A DNA stretch of 32,063 nucleotides from JBGQBN01 sp041494805 (GCA_041494805.1 JBGQBN010000049.1:1-32063); one strand, 5' to 3'. Counted from the stretch's first letter, positions 8,705 to 16,876 are shown. A program made the numbers and translations. The notes: generated by a model from the letters alone, not told the origin.

Positions 8705-8727
8705 TCCTCAGTGTCCTCTGTGGTTAA
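8705..8727. repeat. Solitary repeat arm (CCTCAGTGT/CCTCTGTGG type)
   Basis: In the 50-base rimM-trmD spacer, two near-copies of a 9-base unit, CCTCAGTGT and CCTCTGTGG, stand in tandem. They resemble the arms of the palindrome at 15387-15524 (units CTCCGTGN), but no inverted partner is present here. Probably the remnant or a half of a related intergenic element. Confidence 0.4.
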
Positions 8728-8751
8728 GGATTTTGCTTTTCTGGGTCTGCG

Positions 8752-9561
8752 ATGAAGATCGATATCCTAACGATCTTTCCCGACTTCTTTCGCGGACCGC
8801 TGGATTACGGCATCATTCGCCGGGCCCGGGAAGCCGGCCTGGCAGCGATCGAAGTCCACGACTTGCGGGCCTTTGCGCACGACCGGCACCGCACCGTGGA
8901 TGACCGCCCCTTCGGCGGCGGCGAAGGCATGGTGCTGAAGCCGGAACCGATCTTTGAATGTATTGAGACGCTGAAGGTTGCGCCGCGCGAGGACCGCATT
9001 ACTGGCCGCGCAAAGCAGGGCGTAGTGCTGCTCTCCGCGCAAGGCAAACGCTTCGACCAGTCCGTGGCGGAAGAACTCGCCGGGCTGGAACAGATCGTTC
9101 TGATCTGCGGACGTTACGAAGGCGTAGACGAGCGGGTCGGAGAATATTTGGCCGACCGCGAGCTGTCCATCGGAGACTACGTGCTGAGCGGAGGCGAACT
9201 GGGCGCGGCGGTGATTTTAGATGCCGTTACGCGGCTGGTTCCAGGGGCGCTGGGCAACGAAGCTTCCACGCGCCAGGAATCGTTCAGCCTGCAAGAGGTC
9301 TCGCCGGCGGGCAATGGTCCCAGTTCCACCTGCGCATCGGGTGGATTGCTGGACTATCCGCACTACACGCGTCCCGCGGACTTCCGGGGGATGGCAGTGC
9401 CTGAAGCACTGGTTTCGGGTAATCACGAAGAGATCCGCCGCTGGCGCCGCCGCACGGCGTTGGAAAAGACTCTGCGCAACCGCCCCGATCTGCTGGACGC
9501 GGCCACGCTCAGCGACGAAGACAAGAAATTGCTGGCCCAGATTGCGGACACAAAGAATTAA
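8752..9561 (+). CDS. trmD: tRNA (guanine-N1-)-methyltransferase
   Basis: Methylates G37 of tRNAs from S-adenosylmethionine, preventing +1 frameshifts. 269 residues. Family motifs: MKIDILTIFPDFF at the start, RPFGGGEGMVLKPEPIF near 59-75, LICGRYEGVDERV near 118-130, and the trefoil-knot SAM site SIGDYVLSGGELGAAVILDAVTRLVPG near 139-165. The C-terminal helical domain has LDYPHYTRPADFRGM and the RRWRRR basic helix. Length is slightly above the typical ~250. Its own ribosome site is weak (GGGTCTGCG), so translation may be helped by coupling within the operon. Confidence 0.97.
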   Translation: MKIDILTIFPDFFRGPLDYGIIRRAREAGLAAIEVHDLRAFAHDRHRTVDDRPFGGGEGMVLKPEPIFECIETLKVAPREDRITGRAKQGVVLLSAQGKRFDQSVAEELAGLEQIVLICGRYEGVDERVGEYLADRELSIGDYVLSGGELGAAVILDAVTRLVPGALGNEASTRQESFSLQEVSPAGNGPSSTCASGGLLDYPHYTRPADFRGMAVPEALVSGNHEEIRRWRRRTALEKTLRNRPDLLDAATLSDEDKKLLAQIADTKN

Positions 9562-9592
9562 GCACGACATCCAGTACGAAGGGGACACCGTC

Positions 9593-9970
9593 ATGTCGAA
9601 CCTGATCATCGAAAAACTGCTAGCTAAGACCAAGCGCACCGATATTCCCGACTTCGTTCCGGGCGACAGTATCCGGGTACACGTAAAGATCAAGGAAGGC
9701 GACAAGGAGCGCCTGCAGGCGTTCGAAGGCGTCGTGATCGCCCGCACCCGCGGCCCCCAGGCCAGCTTTACCGTGCGCAAGATCAGCTTCGGCCACGGCG
9801 TCGAGCGCATCTTCCCTATCAACGCAAGAGTGATTGACAAGGTAGAGTTGCTGCGTTCCTCGAAGGTCCGCCGCGCTAAGCTGTACTATCTCCGCACTCT
9901 CCGAGGCAAGGCTGCGCGTCTGAAGGACATCGAAAAAGAGCGCCTGATTGCGGAACCCGCAGCCAAGTAG
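9593..9970 (+). CDS. rplS: 50S ribosomal protein L19
   Basis: 125 residues; a bridge protein at the 30S-50S interface. Signature stretches are DIPDFVPGDSIRVHVKI, RLQAFEGVVIARTRG, TVRKISFGHGVERIFP and RRAKLYYLR. ATG 9593 is preceded by AAGGGGAC at a suitable distance, and the protein starts with the usual helix (SNLIIEKLL). Last gene of the operon; 31 bases after trmD. A hairpin follows at 9976-9993. Confidence 0.97.
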   Translation: MSNLIIEKLLAKTKRTDIPDFVPGDSIRVHVKIKEGDKERLQAFEGVVIARTRGPQASFTVRKISFGHGVERIFPINARVIDKVELLRSSKVRRAKLYYLRTLRGKAARLKDIEKERLIAEPAAK

Positions 9971-9975
9971 CTGCT

Positions 9976-9993
9976 CCCATCGGTGCGGATGGG
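9976..9993 (+). terminator. Hairpin after rplS
   Basis: CCCATC and GATGGG form a perfect 6-base stem with a 6-base loop, 5 bases after the rplS stop and between convergent genes. Only a few T residues follow, so it is a weak candidate for intrinsic termination of the rpsP operon. Confidence 0.4.
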
Positions 9994-10031
9994 TTCTGCG
10001 GATTTCTGGGATTAAGTTGGAGCTGCTTCTT

Positions 10032-10814
10032 CTACAGCGAGATGACCGCCGCCTTGGCCTTGGGATGCTCTTCCTGTTGTTCCTGTTGTTCCTGTTGTTC
10101 CTGCTGTTCCGCCAGCTTTCGCAACAGGAACTGCAGAATTTGGCGGTCGCCTTTTCGGATCTCGCGGAATTCGATGCCTAGTCCCATGTCCAGGGCGGAG
10201 TGCTTCACTTGCCCTTTCACGCTCAAATCGTAGTTGGCGACGTTCAGGACCAGCTTGAGATCGGTGCCCGGCAGCAACGCCTGCTTGGTGGTGACCAGAC
10301 ATCCCAACTCTGACAGGTTCTTGAGGCCACCTTCACTGTGGGTTGCCGTCGAGCCACGCTTCAGCAGCTCCGCCAGGCCTTCGATATCAAAGCGCTGATG
10401 CCGTCTGCGGTTGCCATTGGGAATGCCGTTAGAACTCGACCGCTGGAGAATAGTGTCCCGCCGGATCGGATCATAAACTTCTTCCATGTCCCGGAGTTCG
10501 GCTTCCCACATCATCCGCTCGGATTCGACACACTGGATGCCGATCTGTCCGTGCAATTCCGAATTCGGCTCACCCACCCAAACCACCCGGCAAAACGCCT
10601 TATTGCGCCCGCGTTCGACCGCGATGATTTCCCCGTTACCTTTCACGCAGCGCAAGCCGGTGACGCGCGCGCCGCGCGACGAAATGTCGTAGGTACACGC
10701 CATTTCCAGACAAGGCTTGTTGTCCGCGTCCCAGTAAGTGACTCGAATTGGAAGGGCGACGTGGATGCGCTTGTCTATGCGCTCCGGCGGCTGATTGAGA
10801 AGTGTTTCTGTCAC
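10032..10814 (-). CDS. Tandem PilZ-domain protein
   Basis: 260 residues, GTG start. Two PilZ-like domains: residues ~14-100 (DKRIHVALPIRVTYW, YDISSRGARVTG, GQIGIQCV) and ~136-235 (RRRHQRFDIEGLAELL, NLSELGCLVTT, DMGLGIEFREI). The second has an RxxxR-type start as in c-di-GMP binders; the first lacks a clear one and is probably degenerate. The C-terminus ends in a Q/E-rich tail coded by a 9-base repeat. It sits on the opposite strand between rplS and rnhB, which are neighbours in many bacteria, suggesting insertion. A role in c-di-GMP signalling is inferred from the domain only. Confidence 0.8.
   Translation of the reverse strand: MTETLLNQPPERIDKRIHVALPIRVTYWDADNKPCLEMACTYDISSRGARVTGLRCVKGNGEIIAVERGRNKAFCRVVWVGEPNSELHGQIGIQCVESERMMWEAELRDMEEVYDPIRRDTILQRSSSNGIPNGNRRRHQRFDIEGLAELLKRGSTATHSEGGLKNLSELGCLVTTKQALLPGTDLKLVLNVANYDLSVKGQVKHSALDMGLGIEFREIRKGDRQILQFLLRKLAEQQEQQEQQEQQEEHPKAKAAVISL
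10071..10106. repeat. Four tandem 9-base units inside the PilZ gene
   Basis: Three exact copies of TTCCTGTTG and one TTCCTGCTG run head to tail. Read on the minus strand they encode a repeating Gln-Gln-Glu tail. Copy number can change in frame without breaking the gene. Confidence 0.9.
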
Positions 10815-10992
10815 AACGCGTCTGCTGTAGGAAGACTCCTTGAGTTGACAGTACCAAGATGGAAAGAATCGATCAATTTACGGCGGTAACTCAGGCTGGG
10901 TTACTCACGAGGTCATTGAATTTGCACGGGTTAGCAAAGATACGCGGACAACTGGTTTTTCACTCTTGCGCCGCCGCGTGGTCTCAGCGAAG

Positions 10993-11769
10993 ATGCTTCC
11001 ATCTCCCGTGTCCACATCCTCGGAAGCAAAACTCGCACCCGAGAAGCCGATTTCAGCGTCCGCTGCCAAGCTGCGCCTGCTCAAGAGACTCCACTGCACG
11101 CTGAAATATGAAAAAAAAGCCTGGCAATCCGGCGCCCACCTGGTCGCGGGCGTGGACGAAGTAGGGCGGGGTTCGCTGTTCGGACCGGTGGTTGCCGCAG
11201 CCGTCATCCTCGATCCCGAATATCGGGTCCGGCGGTTGCGCGATTCCAAGCTACTGCCGCCGGAACGCCGCGAGGTATTAGCCGAGCGCATTCGGGAACA
11301 TGCGATCGCCTGGGCTATCGCAGCCGTGGACGCGGCTCGCATCGATCAGATCAATATCTATCAGGCCTCGCGAGTGGCCATGCGGGAGGCGGTAATGCTT
11401 CTCCACCCTCTGCCGGACCACTTGCTGGTGGACGCCATGCGCCTCGATTGCGACCTGCCTCAGAAGCCGATCATCCACGGAGATGCGCTCTCCGCGTCCA
11501 TTGCCGCCGCCTCCATCCTGGCTAAGGTCGAGAGCGATCGCCTAGTCAGTGAATGGGACCCGGTCTTCCCCGCGTATGGACTGGCTTCTAACAAGGGCTA
11601 CAGTACGCCTCATCACCTCGCCGCCCTGCGCCAGCACGGACCCTCTCCCCTGCATCGCCAGTCGTTCGCCCCGGTGTGGAATGCGCCCGTGCCGCAGGAA
11701 GTGCTGGCCTTCATGCTGGAAGAGACCGTAGAGGAATCCGCAACCGAACTGGAGGAGCAAGCGGTCTAG
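10993..11769 (+). CDS. rnhB: Ribonuclease HII
   Basis: Cleaves the RNA strand of RNA-DNA hybrids, including single ribonucleotides in DNA. 258 residues from ATG 10993. Catalytic motif GVDEVGRGSLFGPVV holds Asp55 and Glu56; RDSKLL follows near 84; Asp147 lies in LLVDAM; SIAAASILAKVESDR is the third conserved block. The first ~40 residues (Ser/Ala-rich, then a basic helix) exceed the usual N-terminus, so the start is uncertain; TTG or GTG codons around 10966-10978 also lie in frame. About 180 bases separate it from the divergent PilZ gene. Confidence 0.95.
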   Translation: MLPSPVSTSSEAKLAPEKPISASAAKLRLLKRLHCTLKYEKKAWQSGAHLVAGVDEVGRGSLFGPVVAAAVILDPEYRVRRLRDSKLLPPERREVLAERIREHAIAWAIAAVDAARIDQINIYQASRVAMREAVMLLHPLPDHLLVDAMRLDCDLPQKPIIHGDALSASIAAASILAKVESDRLVSEWDPVFPAYGLASNKGYSTPHHLAALRQHGPSPLHRQSFAPVWNAPVPQEVLAFMLEETVEESATELEEQAV

Positions 11770-11803
11770 GAAGCGCGAGAGATGACCTTCTGGTGCCCCA
11801 CGA

Positions 11804-11809
11804 TACAAT
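11804..11809 (+). promoter_or_regulatory. -10 box immediately before the LmbE-like gene
   Basis: TACAAT (5/6) ends 7 bases before ATG 11817, with ATGACC 16 bases further upstream as a possible -35. No ribosome-binding sequence lies between. If used, transcription would begin at or next to the ATG, making the mRNA leaderless. Confidence 0.45.
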
Positions 11810-11816
11810 CAACCCC

Positions 11817-12590
11817 ATGCTTCGCCTGATGGCCATCACCGCGCATCCCGACGACGAAGCCAGCAACTTCGGCGGCTCGCTGCGCCTCTACCGGGATCAA
11901 GATGTCGAAACCTGCGTGCTATGCCTTACCCCGGGGCAGGCCGCCAGCCATCGTGGTGGAGCCGCGAGCGATCACGAACTGGCCACAATGCGGCGCAAGG
12001 AATTTGCGGCAGCCTGCGAGATTCTGAGAGTCAATCGCGGAATCGTGCTGGACTATCCCGATGGCCAACTTTATCGCCAGGATCTCTACCGGGTCGTCCG
12101 TGACCTGACGCTGCGCGTGCGCGAATTTCGTCCGCAGGTGATACTGACCTTCGGGCCAGATGGCGGGGTTACCGGACACCCAGATCACTCCATGGCCTCC
12201 GTCTTCGCCACCCTCGCATTCCATTGGGCGGGACGCAGCAACCGTTATCCCGACCAGCTCAAGGATGGTCTTACGCCGCACTGCACCCAGAAGCTGTACC
12301 ACTCAACGGCTGACTTCAGCCTGCCCGGACGGCCGCCGATCACTTTGTCTTCCGCCACCACAAGCATCGAAATCGGGGATTATCTGGAAACCAAGATCGC
12401 TGCATTCAAGGCGCATACCAGCCAGGCGCCCCTGTGGCCTCTGGTCGATGAACACCTGCGCAAACGCGGGCGGAAGGAGCTGTTTCATCTCGCCGCTTCG
12501 GTAAATACGGGAGCCGTCAGACAAGAGACAGACCTGTTCGAAGGTATCAAGGACCAGTCCGTTAGCCCGGCAGATTTCGATCGGCCCTAG
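11817..12590 (+). CDS. PIG-L/LmbE family zinc N-deacetylase
   Basis: 257 residues. The zinc-site motif AITAHPDDE is at residues 6-14 and the second site GHPDH at 120-124, with TFGPDG just before it, as in GlcNAc-PI and mycothiol or bacillithiol-type deacetylases. These enzymes remove an acetyl group from N-acetylglucosamine conjugates; the exact substrate cannot be read from the sequence. ATG 11817 is preferred because the conserved strand begins right after it, though the frame is open further upstream into the end of rnhB. Downstream it converges with the M61 peptidase gene, 58 bases apart with no clear terminator. Confidence 0.88.
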   Translation: MLRLMAITAHPDDEASNFGGSLRLYRDQDVETCVLCLTPGQAASHRGGAASDHELATMRRKEFAAACEILRVNRGIVLDYPDGQLYRQDLYRVVRDLTLRVREFRPQVILTFGPDGGVTGHPDHSMASVFATLAFHWAGRSNRYPDQLKDGLTPHCTQKLYHSTADFSLPGRPPITLSSATTSIEIGDYLETKIAAFKAHTSQAPLWPLVDEHLRKRGRKELFHLAASVNTGAVRQETDLFEGIKDQSVSPADFDRP

Positions 12591-12648
12591 CGCTGCTCAG
12601 TGGGCGCGATGGAATGACCGGGTTATGCCGGATTGACAATACTGGCTC

Positions 12649-14523
12649 CTACCTGGGCTTGATGATCTCACTCAGCATGTCCGGCTTGGATTCGTCCCGG
12701 ACCAGATGCGGATACTTTTCCCCGCCGTGATAGTCGATCTTGTAGGTCTTGTAGTACTCCGTATTTTCCACGAGCAACTCCAGCGGCCCCGTGCTGGTCT
12801 TGCCCTTTCGCAGGGCATCGCGGAGCACCTCTGAGGAAAAACGGCGTCCGTTCACCGCCATGATCTTCATGCCCGGGCCAATCCCGGCCCGCGCTCCCGG
12901 CATATTCTCGACCGTGTCGACGACGGTGCCGTCCTCCCGCAGCAATAAACCGATTGAATAGGAAGTATCGATTTGTGTGGCGTCCTGCTCCGTTGCCCTC
13001 ATCAGCTCCGATCGTGTCTCGGCATACACCAGTTTCCAGCCGCTGTTTTCGAGGCCCGCCAACGGTGCGCCGGGACCATGCGTCTGCAGCCGTTCGGTGA
13101 GAAATCCGCGCCAATCGTAGGGTGCGACCTGGCTCAAGGTGTTGACCACATCGTCGAAGGTGTAGGTCTTCACCTCGGGGGGGCCATTCTGTCCGCCGTG
13201 GAAGAGATGACAGAAGTCGTCGATCGATTTCTTACCCTGAGTTTGCTGGCGGATGATCGTATCCACCCACAGCCAGTTCAGAACATCCTCGTCGTAGTAA
13301 TCCAGCGACCTCCGCCAGGACTCCCACTGATGCGGGGCGCCCTGCATCGAAGGCACACCGTCGGCGGTGTCCTGCAGGTTGCGCCAGACGCGTCCCGAAC
13401 GGTGGTCGAGGTCGGCAGCGATCAGCGCCACCGAGTCGCGGAATTCTTCTGGAGTGCGCACGCCGCTGCGGCCGCTCAGGACGTCTCCCAAATAGGAAGT
13501 CAGCCCTTCGTACACCCATAGCAGATCGGTCTGCATCGGCTGCTCGAAGTCGGGCGTGGTCAGGTCCGCGGGACGCCGGTATTTTCCGTTCCACGAATGC
13601 ACATACTCGTGGGTGAGCAGGCCGGCCTCCAGCAGCCGTTTCTCCGGATCCACCAGGGTGCGCTCATCCACGCGGCTGTCGTTCGATTCGTGGTGCTCCA
13701 GGCCGAAATGCGCCACGTGGTCGCTAAGCGTGTACAGGAAATGGTAGTCGCGGAAATGCTGCGCCCCGAAGAGCTTCTGCGCTTGTACGGTCAGGGTCTT
13801 GTAGTGCTCGAGGACGTCGGGCGGCGCATCCAGCGCGGCGGTGCTGTCAGCTGCGATGTCCATCTCCTGCAGCGGATTTTGCGCCAACGGCACCACCAGC
13901 AGATACTCCCCTGCGATCACTGGTGAATCCACCAGCAGGGTGAGCGACGTGGGTTTGAATTTGATCTCATCGGCCGATTGCGAAGCTATCGCCAGCGACG
14001 TGCCGAACTTCCATCCCGCGGGCAACTGCAAAGTCGCTTCTACGGTCACGTCGTCCGACGTCGCGCCAGCCGGATACAACACCAACGTGTTCCAACTGAC
14101 CACCGTCATCTTGCTGGTCGCCGAGGCCCCGCCGGTGTAGATGCCATCGGCGCCTGCGGGTGAAATAAAGTCCAGCGACGCCTCCACACTCGCGACTCCT
14201 GCCGGAACCTCAACGTGGAAGGTCCAACCATCAAGCAGATCGCGCCGCCACTTCAGTATCTGTCCATTGCCCATGAACTTGATCCCCGCCACGCTCTGAA
14301 TCGGTCCGGTCGGTCCGTGCTCACCGGGAATCCACTTGGGGTAGTACAGAGTGAGCGTCCCGGCAGCGGCAGGGATCGTCATGCGGGCGTGGAAGATCTT
14401 TCGCGGTGCTTCAGTGGCGTCTACCACCAGGCTGATCTGCGGGGAGGCTGCGGCCAGGATCGGCGCGGTCAACAGGGTCAGAATGGACAGCCAGCGCACT
14501 GCACTGCGGAGTCGAGCGGGCAT
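12649..14523 (-). CDS. M61-family metallopeptidase with PDZ domain
   Basis: Secreted peptidase of the glycyl-aminopeptidase group, 624 residues. Signal peptide at 1-26 (RLRSAVRWLSILTLLTAPILAAA), N-terminal beta domain to about 230, then the catalytic domain: HEYVH at 305-309 and WVYEGLTSY with the third zinc ligand Glu339. A PDZ domain lies at about 520-600 (SIGLLLREDGTVVDTVENMPGARAG, split into loop and strand; MKIMAVNGRRF). AAGGAG stands 8 bases before ATG 14523. The tail ends soon after the PDZ. Probable periplasmic or outer-surface location; cleavage preference for small residues is inferred from the family. Confidence 0.93.
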   Translation of the reverse strand: MPARLRSAVRWLSILTLLTAPILAAASPQISLVVDATEAPRKIFHARMTIPAAAGTLTLYYPKWIPGEHGPTGPIQSVAGIKFMGNGQILKWRRDLLDGWTFHVEVPAGVASVEASLDFISPAGADGIYTGGASATSKMTVVSWNTLVLYPAGATSDDVTVEATLQLPAGWKFGTSLAIASQSADEIKFKPTSLTLLVDSPVIAGEYLLVVPLAQNPLQEMDIAADSTAALDAPPDVLEHYKTLTVQAQKLFGAQHFRDYHFLYTLSDHVAHFGLEHHESNDSRVDERTLVDPEKRLLEAGLLTHEYVHSWNGKYRRPADLTTPDFEQPMQTDLLWVYEGLTSYLGDVLSGRSGVRTPEEFRDSVALIAADLDHRSGRVWRNLQDTADGVPSMQGAPHQWESWRRSLDYYDEDVLNWLWVDTIIRQQTQGKKSIDDFCHLFHGGQNGPPEVKTYTFDDVVNTLSQVAPYDWRGFLTERLQTHGPGAPLAGLENSGWKLVYAETRSELMRATEQDATQIDTSYSIGLLLREDGTVVDTVENMPGARAGIGPGMKIMAVNGRRFSSEVLRDALRKGKTSTGPLELLVENTEYYKTYKIDYHGGEKYPHLVRDESKPDMLSEIIKPR

Positions 14524-14678
14524 GGATGGGCTCCTTGGGCCTAGGGGAACTCAACTGATGATTTGGAAAGAAACGACTATATCAGACCGTTTGCCAAACC
14601 GGTCGAGTCCCCGTGGCCGTAGGTTCATAATGGATAAGCATCACTTGCCATGGCTGGAAACTCGATGGCTAACGGCTC

Positions 14679-14687
14679 TGCTATGAT
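14679..14687 (+). promoter_or_regulatory. Extended -10 box immediately before tmk
   Basis: TG-C-TATGAT is an extended -10 element ending 6 bases before GTG 14694. No ribosome site is visible and no good -35 at 17 bases. The spacing predicts a transcript starting on the GTG itself. Confidence 0.45.
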
Positions 14688-14693
14688 TTCGCC

Positions 14694-15380
14694 GTGCCGA
14701 GCCACCCCCATCGCGGCAGGTTTATTACGTTTGAAGGGCTCGACGGGTGCGGGAAGAGCACGCAAATGGAGAAGCTGGCCGTCGCTCTCCGCGCTCAGGG
14801 GCTCCACGTCGTGACCACCCGCGAACCGGGTGGAACCGCAACCGGAGAAAAGATCCGCCATCTCTTGCTGGATACCGCCACCTCCAGCCTTTCGCCGCTG
14901 GCCGAGCTGGCCCTGATGTTTGCCTCGCGCGCACAACATATCAAGGAAGTGATCCAACCCGCGCTCGCCGAAGGACACGTAGTGCTCTGCGATCGCTTCA
15001 CCGACTCCACCGAGGCCTACCAGGGCGGCGGACGCAAACTGGGCAGCGAGCCGGTGCTGGCCATGCATCACATTCTGTGCGGCGACCTGCAGCCGGAACT
15101 GACGATTCTGATGGACTCGGACGTAGCCGCCAGCGTGGAACGCGCCCGCCGCCGCAACCGGACCCGCACCGAAAATAGCCGCGGACAAAACGATGAGAAC
15201 CGCTTCGAACACGAGAATCGCGCCTTCTTCGGACGCGTGCGCACGGCTTATCTCGCCCTGGCCGCCCGCGAACCGCAGCGCGTAGTTGTAGTGGACGCCC
15301 GTGGAACGGCGGCGGAAACTCACAAGCAGATTCTCGCGATTGTGCGCCGTAAACTGAAGTTGGCGGCAAGAACGGCGTGA
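14694..15380 (+). CDS. tmk: Thymidylate kinase
   Basis: Phosphorylates dTMP to dTDP with ATP. 228 residues from GTG 14694. P-loop EGLDGCGKST at 14-23, TTREPGGT near 41-48, and DRFTDSTEAYQGGGR at 100-114 are diagnostic. The LID region is unusually polar (RARRRNRTRTENSRGQNDENRFE region, about 155-178), a few residues longer than common. The next gene is holB, a widespread tmk-holB pairing; they are split here by a 156-base spacer that holds a palindromic element. Confidence 0.97.
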   Translation: MPSHPHRGRFITFEGLDGCGKSTQMEKLAVALRAQGLHVVTTREPGGTATGEKIRHLLLDTATSSLSPLAELALMFASRAQHIKEVIQPALAEGHVVLCDRFTDSTEAYQGGGRKLGSEPVLAMHHILCGDLQPELTILMDSDVAASVERARRRNRTRTENSRGQNDENRFEHENRAFFGRVRTAYLALAAREPQRVVVVDARGTAAETHKQILAIVRRKLKLAARTA

Positions 15381-15386
15381 ATCCCC

Positions 15387-15524
15387 CACAGAGGCACGGA
15401 GACACGGAGGGAACTTTGGAAATCCTCGGAGCCGCTGACACCAAGCTGCCCTGCATAACTGTCGTACAGTTGGCCGGTGTTCCCGGAATAGACTTGTGTT
15501 CTCCGTGCCTCCGTGTCTCCGTGG
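15387..15524. repeat. Intergenic palindrome A (octamer units CTCCGTGN)
   Basis: CACGGAGACACGGAGG at 15395-15410 is repeated perfectly inverted at 15508-15523. The right arm holds three 8-base units (CTCCGTGC, CTCCGTGT, CTCCGTGG, from 15501). The ~90-base interior contains AACTGT-CGT-ACAGTT. The element fills the tmk-holB spacer almost completely. Confidence 0.8.
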
Positions 15525-15536
15525 TGAAAAACAACT

Positions 15537-16631
15537 ATGGGCTTTAGCGATTTCCACGGTAATTCCGACGTTGTCCGCCGCCTGCGCGAGATGCTGGCGC
15601 GCCAGCGCTTTCCTCAAGCTGTCATCCTGGCGGGTCCGGCCGGCTCCGGCAAATACACGCTTTCCCTCATGCTGGCCAAGGCAATGAATTGCCTTTCGCC
15701 CACACTCGCCGACGGCCTGCCCGACTTCTGCGGCAAGTGCTCAAACTGTGTTCGCATTGCCCAGGCGGAAGATCTCGAAGCCCGTTTCACGGAGGCAGTC
15801 GAGGCCCGCGACGCCATGCGCGACACCGACAAGAAAGAAACCCGTCTGTTTGTCCAGACCCATCCTGAAGTGCTGGTCATCCCACCCGACCCGCCGCAAA
15901 TGATGATCAAGGTGGACCAGGTGCGCCGGGTGATCGAGACCATCTATTTTCGCCCCGGTGAAGCCAAAGAGCGCGTCTACGTATTTACCGATTCCGCGTT
16001 CATGAAAGAGGCTGCCAACTCGCTGCTCAAGGTGCTGGAGGAACCGCCCGAGTTCGCCACTATTTTTCTGCTGACGGAAAATGCCGGCGAACTGCTGCCC
16101 ACGATCCGCTCGCGCTCGATGATGGTTTCACTGAGCGCCCTGCCCACCGAAGAGATCGAGCGCTATCTGGCGAAACATCGGCCGGATTGGAACCCGAAGC
16201 AGCGATCCCTGGCTGCCCGCCTCGCTGAAGGCGCCGTAGGACGCGCCCGCAGCTTCGACCTCGCCGCCTACACCGCCGCCCGCGCCCATGCCTTAACGAT
16301 TCTGAACTCCGCCTTGCGCGCCGCGGATCACAGCGAACTGTTCAAGGTGACGGAAACCTACCGTGCCGGAGCCGAGGGCCGGGACAAGACCGAAGCCCTG
16401 CTGCGTACGCTCTATTCCCTATTGCAGGACCTGACATTCCTCAGCTCCGGCACGCCGGAGCTAGTCCGCAACACGGATATCCAGCCCGAACTGAAGAAGC
16501 TGGCCGAATCCTCCGATTTCGCCTGGATCACCTCTGCCGCCGACCGTCTGGCCGAGGTCGAGCGCGGCATGCGCCGCAACCTGTTGCGGTCGCTCTCCCT
16601 GGATGCCTTTGCCACCGCGCTGGAACGATGA
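15537..16631 (+). CDS. holB: DNA polymerase III, delta' subunit
   Basis: Clamp-loader subunit, 364 residues. It starts with the family-typical GFSDFHGNSDVVRRLREML. Walker A GPAGSGK at 33-39; a zinc-binding cysteine group (Cys52, Cys65, Cys68, Cys71; CGKCSNC); the clamp-loader motif ANSLLKVLEEPP; and IRSRS at the sensor-1/SRC position, where Cys is replaced by Ser. With a full Walker A this could hydrolyse ATP more like DnaX than E. coli delta', but pairing with tmk and the overall length favour delta'. The C-terminal domain is helical and weakly conserved. Confidence 0.9.
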   Translation: MGFSDFHGNSDVVRRLREMLARQRFPQAVILAGPAGSGKYTLSLMLAKAMNCLSPTLADGLPDFCGKCSNCVRIAQAEDLEARFTEAVEARDAMRDTDKKETRLFVQTHPEVLVIPPDPPQMMIKVDQVRRVIETIYFRPGEAKERVYVFTDSAFMKEAANSLLKVLEEPPEFATIFLLTENAGELLPTIRSRSMMVSLSALPTEEIERYLAKHRPDWNPKQRSLAARLAEGAVGRARSFDLAAYTAARAHALTILNSALRAADHSELFKVTETYRAGAEGRDKTEALLRTLYSLLQDLTFLSSGTPELVRNTDIQPELKKLAESSDFAWITSAADRLAEVERGMRRNLLRSLSLDAFATALER

Positions 16632-16638
16632 AAAGCGA

Positions 16639-16735
16639 GCACTTAGCACTTCGCACTTAGCATTTAGCCTCAGAGATTGAGGTTGAACAACGCGAATCGG
16701 GAATGGCCAAATGCCAAGTACCAAATGCTAACTGC
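16639..16735. repeat. Intergenic palindrome B (heptamer units GCACTTA)
   Basis: The left arm (16639-16669) is four 7-base units, GCACTTA, GCACTTC, GCACTTA, GCATTTA, plus GCC. The right arm (16705-16735) is its inverse complement at 25 of 31 positions and keeps the period of 7. It lies 8 bases after the holB stop. The remaining ~140 bases before the Hfq-like gene show nothing else I can support. Confidence 0.8.
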
Positions 16736-16876
16736 TTCTTCCATCGCCACTTGAGGATTGTCATACCTCCCGCTCCTGTGCTACGGTATGGGGAAAGTTC
16801 ACGCCTTTAAGTACCCACAATCACAGCAGCGCCGTGTTGTGGCCCGCGGAAAAAAGCGTGTCGAACAGGTGGTGCC

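Noticed and set aside
14625..15617. 330-codon minus-strand open frame over tmk and palindrome A
   Set aside because: tmk motifs are unambiguous on the plus strand, and this frame runs through the repeat and into holB without any protein-like pattern.
16639..16735. Palindromes A-D as a CRISPR-like array
   Set aside because: Units are 7-8 bases without spacers, arms are inverted, and no cas gene is near.
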